Source: Phylloscopus collybita (Eukaryota > Chordata > Aves > Passeriformes > Phylloscopidae). From it: 64,000 bases of DNA. The DNA is taken from positions 3,870,001 through 3,934,000 of the forward strand of contig JAJNNQ010000031.1 of assembly GCA_027886175.1 (NCBI GenBank), written 5' to 3'. How positions within the stretch are numbered: position 1 is the stretch's first letter; every line of letters begins with the position of its first letter. The notes beneath the pieces were generated by a model. The model made no database searches and was not told where the DNA came from. It worked only from the letters and a program-made list of their open reading frames with translations. The position numbers and the translations under genes were made by a program. Of the stretch, positions 1 to 10,500 are shown piece by piece.

Positions 1-1756
1 GGTTGGGGGAGGAGAAGGCTTATCTCATTCTATTGAAATGCAAACTGTACTGTACCAGTCATATGAAACTGGGAACATACATATGAAAAAAGCAAAAGCA
101 AAGGTCTAACAAAAATAACTTGATTTGCCAAGCTAGTTTTGCAGTTTTTACAAGATGACCCTAATATTCACAATATGAATGTATTCATGGGTTTTACATA
201 ATGACTTTTATCAGGAAACTGGATTCTGCTTCTTAAATCTAATTGCCAAGTGAAGAGTAACAGAAGAGAAGAAGCAGATTACCTTATCAAATTTGCAGCT
301 CTTGAATATACAGTGCTATAATATAGTGTCTACCCACACCATTTTTCTACTTCAGCATCAAAGAGGCAAAGCATTATTTTACTATTGAATTTGCTCAAAC
401 TTTAAATTAGAATATTTAAAGTTAGCGGGAAGTCATGTTTGTAAGTGTTGTCTCAATGTATAAAATCATATAGTATTTACCAGAGTTTCTATCCAAAGAC
501 CTAGCCCTGCTTTATCCTTCATATGGGAGGGGTTCTAATATCCGTTTTACCCTTGTACCCCATAAACAAGAATTTCAGGTCAGCTAGAGTTGTATCAGTA
601 CAACTGATGGAAGAATAAATTATACACAAATGACCCTATTCTTGGCTAGGCTGAATCCTAATCATTCATTCTTGTGCAAAGCAGACACAAAGAGCATATT
701 AAATGCTACCAAATCACGCTATTCCTCTTAAATTCAGCAGCTATGGAACGTGAGATTCATGTTTGCATTTACTTTTATCCAGATGTTAACATACAGCTCA
801 AGGCAGAGAACACCCAGAAACCCGAACAAAGGTGTACAGCAGTTTGGGAAGGTAAATCAGGGCTCACTTTACTTCAAACAGTTTGGAATTATCATAACAA
901 ATGAGCCGTGCATTCTGGATATTTACCACGGGGGCTGGCTGCTGTGTTGCCCCACTGTTAACACTATGACAGTTCTGAGTTACCCACATCCCATTAGCTC
1001 AGATCCATCACATCTCCGTGCTGGAATGTGGCTATTCTGCCACTGGGCCAAACGCTGCTCTCCCTAACTCATTAACTCAGGCTTTAGTGCAGTGCAAATG
1101 CAAGCAGCAGGACATGACTGGTTTGCTTTTCTCTGGCTTTGCATGGCTGAGCTCTGGTTCTGCTTTATCACACTGTGAACTTCAGAGCAGCCTTCCAGGT
1201 TTCACTGACTTCCGACAGGAAAGGGCACACAGTGGGTGTCCATGCTCTACATGACATGGTAGCTAGGTTTCTGTGGATCTTTGCTATCCTATCAACACTA
1301 TATAGGGCTGGACATCATCAAAAGTCACCAATTTTTGTTGTTCTGGCTTCAGGAAGAGGAGGAGAACAGACTCCTGTTGAATTCCTGCAGTGGTAAGTAT
1401 TCAGCAGCCATCTCCTGGTCTTGAGCTTAGCTTTGAGGCTCTATTGAGTTTCCTTATACATAAGACAGTATTTTCCAGGCTGTCCTGGAGAACGACTTTC
1501 TCTAATCCAATGAGAGCCCAAGAACTCTCGATTGAGAGGATCTGTGTTCTGTCTCACACCTACCCTTAGCATCTGCATGAAACACAGTTCAGCAGAACAC
1601 AAGCCTTGGGCACAGAGTGCAGGAAACACAGTTATTATGAAGCCCTATTTGTAGGTATTTAGGACTGAAAGAGAAGCCAGAGTTAGGATGAGGAAATAGA
1701 TGGAAATATCATTTTTCTAAATGCATTTGATGTATCGGGGTGAAAGCAGGTCCTCA
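1..1756. other. Unique noncoding sequence, left edge
   Basis: No recognisable exon, RNA gene or repeat is seen. Open frames of 60-105 codons occur at 674-1396, but they overlap one another in different frames, resemble no family I know and are what mixed-composition DNA yields by chance. There are no long simple repeats. It is probably intergenic or distal intronic sequence. Confidence 0.5.
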
Positions 1757-1859
1757 TAAAATCATAGGATGGCTTGGGTTGGAAAGGACCTTAAAGATCA
1801 CCTCAATTCAACACCCCTCCCACTCACAGGAAGGGATGCCACCCACTAGACCAGGTCTT
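1757..1859 (-). repeat. CR1 LINE 3'-end fragment
   Basis: On the + strand it reads 'aatcataggatggcttggg' followed by 'ttggaaaggacc' and ends near 'actagaccaggtctta'. That is the reverse complement of the conserved avian CR1 3' end, so the element lies on the minus strand. Only the last 100 bases or so of the 3' UTR are kept. The 5' truncation is typical of LINE insertion. A 79-codon + strand frame across it is read through the repeat and is not a gene. Confidence 0.85.
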
Positions 1860-2765
1860 ATCTATATAAATACAAGTTGGTTTTTTTCCCTTCTGTTTTG
1901 GGAGGAAGTATCTCAGTATGTAGGTATGTTTAGCAATTTCAGTCCTGTGTTGGCCTTTGGCTCTATACTCAAAACCTGAGCATTCACAGCTCTTGGTGAA
2001 GTGCCTCATGTTTTGATGCAGGAGACTTTGAAGGTAGGGTGCAGTTCTTGGGTCAGATGTGCTCTTTTCCAGCATTCTTAACAAAAGAATGCAAAAAATT
2101 ACACCTAAGCTCAACTCGAGCACATGAGTAACACCAGGGGATTACTCAATGTCTGATTTCAAGACTTTGAATCACTGAGGCTTTAATGACCGCAATGGCA
2201 ACTGCAAAATGTCACAGCCCCAACCACTGCCATGTCCACACAAATGCCACTCTTTTCTTCCCCCTGTTAAGAATAGATTTGCTCATTCATACTGCAAACA
2301 AAGAAACATCTTTGGGCTGCAATCCGCAAACAGCAAAGTCATTAAACTACTGACTTCAGTCCACATGAGCAATGTTACTTGCCTGAACAGTAAAAGCAAA
2401 ACCAGAGCCTTGGTGAGCAACCCACCACGATCTCAGGGTGACAGCACAGCAGATGATGGTTTGTAAGTTCAAGACACAAATGAAAACGTTAATGCGTAGG
2501 TGTCCAGACAAATGGGTCTGTGGATATTAACTCATAATAAAAATCGTTGATTGAATATTTTTACCCAATAAACTACTCAGCAAATACTGTTGAAGCACAT
2601 GGTGAAAAAGTCTTCTTTTCTACCAGCTCTGAATGAGATTCGAGCTTTTGGATGTTCAGTTGACAAATAATGCAGGTATAAGAATTTGCAAATCCTGTGC
2701 AGTGCATGTGGAGTCCACTGGCTCTAGACATCCATCCTGCACAATCTGGAGTTGTGCAGCCTGAA

Positions 2766-2785
2766 ATAAACACAGCTGTGTTTAT
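2766..2785. repeat. 20-bp perfect palindrome
   Basis: The half-site ATAAACACAG is followed directly by its reverse complement CTGTGTTTAT with no spacer. Each half contains a forkhead-like ATAAACA core, so it could act as a dimeric protein site or a small cruciform. It is one of three palindromes within about 105 bp. The palindrome is seen directly; any function is inference. Confidence 0.8.
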
Positions 2786-2797
2786 CTGGATGTGTGA

Positions 2798-2813
2798 TCC
2801 CATGCACATGGGA
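2798..2813. repeat. Short inverted repeat (7-bp arms)
   Basis: TCCCATG and CATGGGA flank a two-base centre (CA). Alone it would be unremarkable, but it sits 13 bp from the 20-bp palindrome and 47 bp from a 12-bp one. Confidence 0.7.
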
Positions 2814-2859
2814 GAAAGTTCAGATAAATGCACTCCGTGCGACGATGCTGAAAATGCAG

Positions 2860-2871
2860 CAAATGCATTTG
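2860..2871. repeat. 12-bp perfect palindrome CAAATGCATTTG
   Basis: A perfect palindrome with a central ATGCAT and overlapping octamer-like ATGCAAAT half matches on both strands. It is part of the palindrome cluster at 2766-2871. A POU or homeodomain site is possible but unproven. Confidence 0.75.
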
Positions 2872-3198
2872 TCAGATGTGTGATGATGCAATCTCTTAAA
2901 TAAACAGAACGAGCTGTTTGTTTGAATTCTGAGCTGCAGAGACGTAAAAATATATGTACATTAATCAAAGCCAATAAAATGAAATCCAAAACAGCTCTAG
3001 GATCTTAACTGAACCTTAGCTGAAAATTGTCTTCTTGTCCTTATAGCCAGAATAAAGTTCTGTGTGTTGGTATTAAGTGTATGGTGTAATTTTTAGACAG
3101 TGAGAGATTAAGGGAATAGATAACCATCAGTTTTGGGTTTAGTGGACCAGTCCTGTTTTTCCTGAGAGAGCCCATTGTCTAAGACAAACCCTAGAAAT

Positions 3199-3395
3199 TC
3201 ACAGAATCTTAGAATGGGATGGGTTGGAAGGGACCTTAAAGACTATCTTCTTTCAGCCATCTTCTACTAGACCAGTTGGCTCCAAGCCCTGTCCAACCTG
3301 ACTCACAACACTCCCAGGGATGGGGCATCCACAGCTTCTCTGGACAACCCCTAAGAGTACCTCACCACCCTCTGAGTAAAGATTTTCTTCCTAAG
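3199..3395 (-). repeat. CR1 LINE 3'-end fragment
   Basis: It begins with 'cacagaatcttagaatggg' and runs through 'ggctccaagccctgtcc', 'ggggcatccacagcttctct' and 'taaagattttcttcct' on the + strand. This is the minus-strand image of a CR1 3' region of about 200 bp. Several small substitutions and a deletion suggest it is not recent. Confidence 0.88.
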
Positions 3396-5002
3396 AAAAA
3401 ATAAATGGTGGGATATCCCCAATTTTTAATCTTATCAACCAAAGTGATAGCTCTATTTTACAGCTAAAATATCTTAATCTGGGATGCGTGGCCTGCCCAG
3501 TTCTCAAAAGAACCAATAGTCTGAGGAATAAGTTCCTGGTGAGCTGAAGAACATGTGAAGGAAAAAGAAAAACTGAATGAATGTAGATGCTATCAAAGCT
3601 GTTGTTTTACTCAGAGTTAACATTGGCTCAGTGTTTCACTATAAACTCATTCAGAACAGCAAGTTACTGGAAAAAATCCTCCACTTGAGAAATATGCAAT
3701 AGTTACTGATGAGTCAGAAGTTGGAAGTAGTGACACCACCACACACTATTAAAAAGTCCTCTTTCCAATACTGTCTGACTGCTCTGCAACCCAAAATAAC
3801 ATCACAGCAGAAGCACTGTAAGGCTTTCTCTCATTTGTTTTAAGCATATTCCCTTGGAAAACACGAGCTGTGCAAATGGTCTTAAGAATGGTTACTGTGG
3901 AATTAGACCATCAAATTTCTTGACTTATGTGCTTTAAAATCTTGCCCAAAAGATGGCACTAACATTGTTTTTAGTAACATATATTCAATATAGATTTAAT
4001 TCTTCCCCCATGTAAAAAGCATCTTCAAACTGGTCACAAATATATGTTGGGAGAACGTGCTTAATGTGCACTACTATGCCAGCTGACAATTGCTATACAG
4101 GAATTAGGCTTCCCTCATGTTAAGATCATCAGACACTGCACAGAAACTATTGCTGGACCAGCAGATGTGTCTGTCAAACTACAGAAACCCTGAGCTATGA
4201 AACCTTCATCCCAACCAGGACTATTTAAATCTATGTAATCTGCCACACAATATACCAGAAGAGTATCATACATTTAAATCATGCACTATTAAATCTCTTG
4301 AAAAGTATGCTAAGACTAGATCAACTTCATTGAACAATTTATATCTGATTTAAAATATTCAAAGAAGTATTACAGCGCTGAATTTTATTATCAGTAATTT
4401 ATTTCAGGGTTTAAAATATTTAAATTACACACCTTATAAGGGATGGCAAATAACTTACGTGTCTCCTGAAGCAGTGGAGGCACCTATTTACAATACAGAG
4501 TTTATATTAATATGGTTATTTTGAGTATGTGCAGAGACCATATTTCTTCTTTTCACTAACCAGATCATGTCAATGAGCTTGAAGAAGGTGGGCCCCAAAA
4601 GAGCTAAAAATGTGCTGTTAATCTGGCAAGAACAGAGCATTTGACAGGCAGAAGGCTCAAGTGGGGCTACTATAACTTACAGCAGCACTGGGGAGAAAAG
4701 CCCTGCTGGCTTCAGAGATGCTCCCACTGAAGCCAGCAGAATAAAGATGTGTCCCGGCCTTCGGTATTGAGAGCTTCTTCTGAACATCTGGTGGTTTTTA
4801 TTTCCATGCCATGCTCCTTCTGTAACAGCAAAACTCATATGAAAACCCCAGGCACGTGTTAAGACACTGTGATAAAGCTGAACACCAGATAAAACCAGGG
4901 CAAGCGACACATGAAAGAAAATCAGGGGACAAATGGGTCAGTGTGAGAGGTATGACCAAATCAGTGTCAACTCTTTTGTAAGCACCAGTAAAGGATAGAT
5001 TT
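3396..5002. other. AT-rich unique noncoding sequence
   Basis: No exon-like frame, RNA gene or repeat family is recognised in these 1.6 kb. Only short ORFs of fewer than 80 codons are present. Confidence 0.45.
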
Positions 5003-5058
5003 GAATCACAGAATCACTAGCCTGGAAGAGATCTTAAAATCATCAAGTCCAACCCATT
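5003..5058 (-). repeat. Short CR1 LINE remnant
   Basis: 'gaatcacagaatcactagc' followed by 'ctggaagagatctt' and 'catcaagtccaaccc' matches the terminal bases of an older CR1 subfamily in reverse complement. Only the extreme 3' end is recognisable. Confidence 0.7.
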
Positions 5059-6288
5059 GAGGAGCAGAGAGGAGAAAGTTTGAAGAAAGAGTTTGGAAAC
5101 TGGTTATAAAAGGCAACAGATGAATGAAAATGAAAGGTAAAGAAGGCAACGCCATGGTAAGTCTTGAATGAGAATCAGATTTTTCTCAATGCAACAAACA
5201 CAAGGGATGTCAGGGGAGACAGAAGGGAGCAGGGTTGACACTGTGATAGAAAGTGGTAGGAGAGGAGGTGGACGGAGAGTGATGTGGTGGGATGGGAGTG
5301 CCACCCTGGCAGAGAAGCCAAAGGGAGATGGAGCAGTGCAGGAAAAGGGGTGCAAGGCCTGGAGACACAGCAGGGAAATAGGATAGAGAGATGTCAGAGG
5401 AGAAGCAATCACTCAGATTGATTGATGCAATGATAACAGTGAGGAGAGTGAGGAAGACCCTCTGGGCTGCTCTTTGTGGGAGCATGTGGCAGGTCCAGTC
5501 TGGGGATTGTGCATTTGCTTACATTGAATTTAACCCCAAAATGAGTTAGAGAATGAACATGAATTATGATGACATGAGGTACACAGAGCTTTTCACCTGA
5601 AAAAGACGTAGCACGAGTGAGGAGGGTGAGGAATTGCAGGAGCTGCCCCAAAGCACATTTAATACTTAACACCATTTCCTTATGAAGTCAAAGTAATTTA
5701 TGTCCCCAGCCTCCTGCTCTTCTGCTAGCAAACCTCTCCTGAAATCAGCTAGTTAAAGAAAGGCAAAGAGAAAAGAAGGTGAGCTTCCTGGAGAAAGAAG
5801 ACCTCACCACTGGCTTTTACTTTTTGTTTCAGTTTGCCAGAGACAGAATCAGGTTTCCTTTTAGACTTGCAGTTTTTGGTGTTGTATCTGGAGCAAGCTA
5901 GCCTTTATCCCTTCCACCTCTAAACGTTATTTTTCTTTGGGAGGGGAATTAGTCAGCGACAAAAGAGAAGTGAGGACCAATGACTGCCCCACAAAATAGT
6001 AACAGAGGCATCACAATGAAATCGGGGAATTTACAAAGGGGAAAAGTTAGATACAGCAACCAAGACCGCCAACCACAGGTGGGTTTCTCTCATATTAATA
6101 TAAAACCCCTCAGTTAAGGGGAATGAGAAAAGCATGGTACCAATTATTGTAAGCTGCCATCGTCATTCCCACCGAGGCCCTGTTCAGTCCACAAGAAAAT
6201 AACTCACACCGTGTTCGAAGGGCCTGAAAATCCCCAAACCATTGCTGGGAAACTCCCCACAATATCCCTGCACACAGAATTTTGGTGG

Positions 6289-6312
6289 TTTTTTTTTTTT
6301 TTTTTTTTTTTT
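6289..6312. repeat. T24 homopolymer
   Basis: Twenty-four uninterrupted T residues. On the minus strand it reads as poly-A, but I see no clear LINE or processed-transcript body joined to it. It is either a simple repeat or the tail of an unrecognised retrocopy. Confidence 0.85.
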
Positions 6313-9300
6313 GTGCTGCAACACATCTGATCATCTAAATAGAGCCCATTGCCTTTGCATAAAACTAGAGGTACTCATCTGGTTACAGCCCCAGTGAGCC
6401 ATCCTGCAGGAACACACCTGGGGGAAAAAATATCTCCTACAATAGGGTGCTGGACCATAACAGGACTATGCTGCCCCTTCCACCCCCTCGCTTAATGAAT
6501 TTTTCAAAAACCAAAGGGAACTGCCATCCTAACAACAGGAACTGGACAATTTGCAGTAGGTGCTACGCATGGTAGTGCTAGTAGCAGCAGGAGTGCCATG
6601 AATATGGAAGTGAGGAGCTAACAGGAGGAAGAGACATTTGGAGAGAAGTATCTCGCTCAGCTTCTCATAACAAAAACTAGTTTTAAAATCTTCAGCAGTG
6701 AAGCAAATGGGTAGGGTGTCACCAGTTCAGCTGAAAACTCACTTGCACCTTATGGTCACCATCTGTGGTGTGGAACGTTTTCAACCTTGACAAAGCAGAT
6801 TTGTCCGAGGATATTTCCGCTCTTTGAAATAAGAGAATTAGCTGTGGTAAAACCAGAACCCGTGTTGGCACATCTACACTCAGGCGATCTCTGGAAGGGA
6901 GGGGGGAAGAAAAAAAAAAAAGTATATCATTGCAACAAGCGTCTGGTTGCCAACCTGTAAAAAATAACACCCCGCCGCCCCCGGCCAGCTCCAGCTGTGT
7001 CAGTGCTCAGCAACACCAAAGGCCACTGGCTTTTCCTCCTCCTCTTTAAAATATGAAGTGCCTTTTTAAAAGCCCATGAGAAGAAAGGCACGTGCAGCAG
7101 GTGGTCACATCTGTGCCCACCTCCCTCCGTCCTGAACAATTTGTTCCTGAGCGCTCCTGAGGAGGACAAAGGATGGAAACTCTGGGTGTGAAAGGAGAAT
7201 GAGGGTGGGTGGAAGAGGATAAGGGCAGGCGCACTCCTCTCCCATCTCAAGGAGAAATGGAAGATCTTAAAGCCCATGAGCTGTTTGCCCTGTTTCTTGC
7301 TCGATCTCAGCATAACCCCTGTGGGAGAATTCCCCCAGAGCCCAACTCACTGACAAGCACAAAAATCAACATATGTCTGAGTTATGTATGCACAGGCATG
7401 CTCTCTATCACTGCTGAGATGGAAGCAACCACAGAAATATAAAACATAGATGGTTTCCTTTTGATTTGCCCTTCATTTGAGAATTCTCCATTGGCTGTAA
7501 TTGCACTCATAATACCGCCGCAGTTGTGTATTTTTCAAAGAACTGAGTCAATAATCCAAATGATGGCTCCAGCTCCGGACAGAGTCTTTCATTTCAACTC
7601 ATTTAACATTTTAATAATTCCTTAAGTGTTGCAAGGTTTCTGTGTGGAGCCGGAGAGGAGCACTGCAGACCCATGGCTCCTCTCTGCTCTGCTGGGATTT
7701 TCCATAGTGACTCTGGACAAATCATTTAATGACCCCAGCCTGTGAAAGGGGGATCAACTGACTTCCTTATCTTCAAGGCATATTGTGAGGCTAAATTTGT
7801 GTATACAACTGCAGATCGTGAATTTTTGGGGAGGGCAGAAAGTATTTGCCCAAATGGACAGGTCCAGAAGTGCATCTTAAAGACAAAACCATGCTCCCCT
7901 TCCCTCAACCACCACCCTGAGTGCCACAGATACTTTAAAGCTTTGATTTTTGGGGAAGCACAGGGCCAATTGCTACCAGAATTAACCACAAAAAAAGTTT
8001 AATCTGTTCCACCCAGTTTCAACAATTTGTACCCCCTGATCCTGGAATTTTACTTCTTCCTCCGAATTCTCCCCTTCCTCTCCGCGAAGTGGTGGAATCC
8101 CAGCAAGCTACACTTCAGCAGAGATGAGTAGCACTGTCGGGCTAATTAGAATTCAATTAACACAGTCATATTTTACCACTTCACTCTCAGTTCTGGTGGG
8201 CAATGTCACACGCTCCAGTGACACAGGAAGTGCCGCGATGCGAATTAAACCTCGTTTGCTACTGGCAACCAGTACAGACACAGGACGGGGGCTGTCTGCC
8301 TCCAGAAACCACAAGAAAGGGCTCAGCTCTCACCATCAAGAGCCTCATATGTAAGTCTGGCCTTTAAAATGTGCTACAATGACTCAGAATGAGGAACAAG
8401 AGAAAATCTGCCGAAGAAGCAGTTTGTCACGATGTGGGATTCGTTTCTTCAATAGCTATAACCTCAGTTTCCTGATTCAGCAACTTTGATGCCTATAAAT
8501 TAAAGAAATAAAGTGAAATGGCACCGTGTTTGCATGGGATGGAGGTAAAACTGGATCCAAAATGAAAATCACTCTGGTGGTCAAGAAAATACATTGCAGG
8601 GTGCCTGGACTCGAGATTGGTGTCAGCAGTGAAATTAGGAGAACCCTTGTGTGATCATTAAGTTTATCAAAGCTTTAGCAAGAATCAAACATGGGTGAAG
8701 TATTGGACTGATTGAAGTCAGGGTGATACTTCCAGACTCTCACCACACGTTTCTAAAGAGCCCAAAGCCCAGTGCTGGGGCTGAAAAGCAAAATCAAAAT
8801 AGAACAGATAAATAATAAATTAAATAACACAAGTTAAAGCCTCCTGGAAATGAAAACTGATTAGCCAGATTTCACAGAGGGTTTCAATTAAGTCTGTTTC
8901 TCATTTTTGTTTATCTATATTTAATACTGATAAATAATGTTATTTCATTACAAGTCTCTGACGGGTGTTTCTAGCCATTCTTAAAGGGGTAGTTAGGCTT
9001 AAAAAAACCCCCTCCATCATCTATGGAATCTGGGTTAGCAAAATGGAAAAAAAGCACACTTATTTTTCTCCACTAATGATGTTTGCATGTTTTCTTGCAC
9101 TCTGTGTCTCCTATGACTTTCCAGATGCTAGAAATGTAGCTCTACCAACAGTTTCCATCTTTTTCTGTGTTGAAAACCTGGAATATTGGCTACGTCCATG
9201 CTTAAATGCTGTGCTTCATGAGTCATTTATTCACCCTTGAAGACAGGAGAGGAAGGAGCAATTCAGGAACTTCCCATCTCACACAGTCCACATGCCTCTG

Positions 9301-9640
9301 AGAGCTGAGGATGGGGAAGGAGGGGCTCAGCCCTGGCCTGTGGTTTCCCTCCAGCTTTACACTTACCCCTGACATCATCAAATCCTTCTGTTCACAGGGA
9401 AAGGATGGCAAGATTAAAAAGCCACTTCCAATATCATGAGGAAAGAGTGGCCACCACTAGCAAGCCTTTAGCCACCCCACAATGACCCTGATCCCACCCA
9501 TTCTTGCGTGGCAAGCAAAAGTTCTCTGGTTTCAGCTGGAGATCAATGCCATGTCCTGGGCAGGTGGAAACCTCCCCTGCACACCCTGATCTTCAGTTAA
9601 AAATGGTTCAGGTGAATAGGGGCAGGCTGCTAATGGGCAC

Positions 9641-9659
9641 TTTTTTTTTTTTTTTTTTT
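9641..9659. repeat. T19 homopolymer
   Basis: Nineteen T residues within otherwise mixed sequence. There is no recognisable retrocopy on the minus-strand side. Confidence 0.85.
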
Positions 9660-10234
9660 AACAATGAAGGCAGTAAAACACTGTTACAAATTGTCTGATG
9701 TCTGCATTGCCTGGAAAACACATCCTGTTATCCAAAGACACACTCTGAACATGATCTTCACAGATTCTGTCTGCTTTGTTTCCAACCCCAGCCTCTACAG
9801 GACTTTTTAACTCCTCCATCAGCACCTTGGGTGTTCCCCAGTGCACGGACTGGCATCACCATGGAGAGGAGGATGCTTTCCTTCCCCTGATGCTGCAGGA
9901 GCTGTTGCGAAGCACGCAAACGCTACACCGCGTTTCTTCACATCTCAACTGGGGTTTCTGAGCTCTTGCCATGCACAAATGTAGCAAATTCACTGCTTTC
10001 CCCTCCCTGCTTCTCTTCAGGCCTAAGGCAAAAGCTGCTGCAGAGACCACCTGGGTTAAATTAGCACAATTAAACAGTGTTAAGCTGCTTGAGGAAATGC
10101 AATGCTGTTTTCTGTGTTACTGAAGTCATGGTACGTGGCTGTCAAATTACTGTTTGGGAGCAGGAGGATGACCTGTGGGAGGAGCACAGAGCCAAAACTC
10201 TCACTTGTAAAGCTCCATCTCTTCATCTAAAGCA

Positions 10235-10500
10235 AATCACAGAATCACAGAATGGTTTGGGTTGGAAGGGACCCTTAAAGCTCATCTCATTTCAACCCTG
10301 CTATGGGCAGGGACTCCTCCTACTATCCCAGGTTGCTCCAAGCCTCATCCTTGACACTTCCAGGGATCCAGGGGCAGCCACAGCTTCTCTGGGCAGCTTG
10401 TTCCACTGCCTCATCACCCTCACAAGGGAGAATTTCTCCCCAGTATCTATTCTAAACTCACTTTCTTTCAGTCTGAAGCCATTTCTCTTTAATCTCTGAA
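10235..10500 (-). repeat. CR1 LINE 3'-end fragment (about 265 bp)
   Basis: It starts with the tandem terminal octamers 'aatcacagaatcacagaatg', then the conserved 'gtttgggttggaagggaccc', 'caggttgctccaagcc', 'cacagcttctctgggcagc' and 'tttcagtctgaagcc'. All are in reverse complement, so the element is on the minus strand. A 140-codon + strand frame (10077-10499) ends in this repeat and is repeat readthrough. Confidence 0.92.

Larger units (their letters stand above)
1860..3198. other. Unique noncoding sequence with a palindrome-rich patch
   Basis: No gene is recognised. The notable part is 2690-2950, which is rich in CA/TG and contains several short perfect palindromes (listed separately). A 138-codon minus-strand frame (2573-2989) and a 68-codon + strand frame (2697-2903) overlap there. 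Neither resembles a known protein, and palindromic DNA naturally gives open frames on both strands. Confidence 0.45.
5059..10234. other. Noncoding sequence with purine-rich tract and candidate conserved elements
   Basis: No protein-coding gene is recognised. Positions 5190-5410 are strongly purine-rich on the + strand (repeated GGAGA and GGGAG motifs), which gives spurious open frames on both strands. Positions 7440-7640 and 8110-8290 are rich in TAAT-, ATTA- and TGAGTCA-like words and look like possible conserved noncoding elements. Homopolymer runs are listed separately. ORFs of up to 128 codons match nothing I know. Confidence 0.45.

Noticed and set aside
2879..2933. Possible C/D-box small nucleolar RNA (GTGATGA and CTGA 45 bp apart)
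   Set aside because: The spacing is short, there is no terminal stem and no internal C'/D' boxes.
2573..2989. 138-codon minus-strand frame
   Set aside because: It overlaps a palindrome-rich patch that opens frames on both strands. No family signature.
6289..6312. T24 as the reversed poly-A tail of a processed pseudogene
   Set aside because: No gene-like body or target-site duplication is visible on the adjoining minus-strand sequence.
10077..10499. 140-codon + strand open frame
   Set aside because: The second half is a minus-strand CR1 terminus; the first half is unrecognisable.
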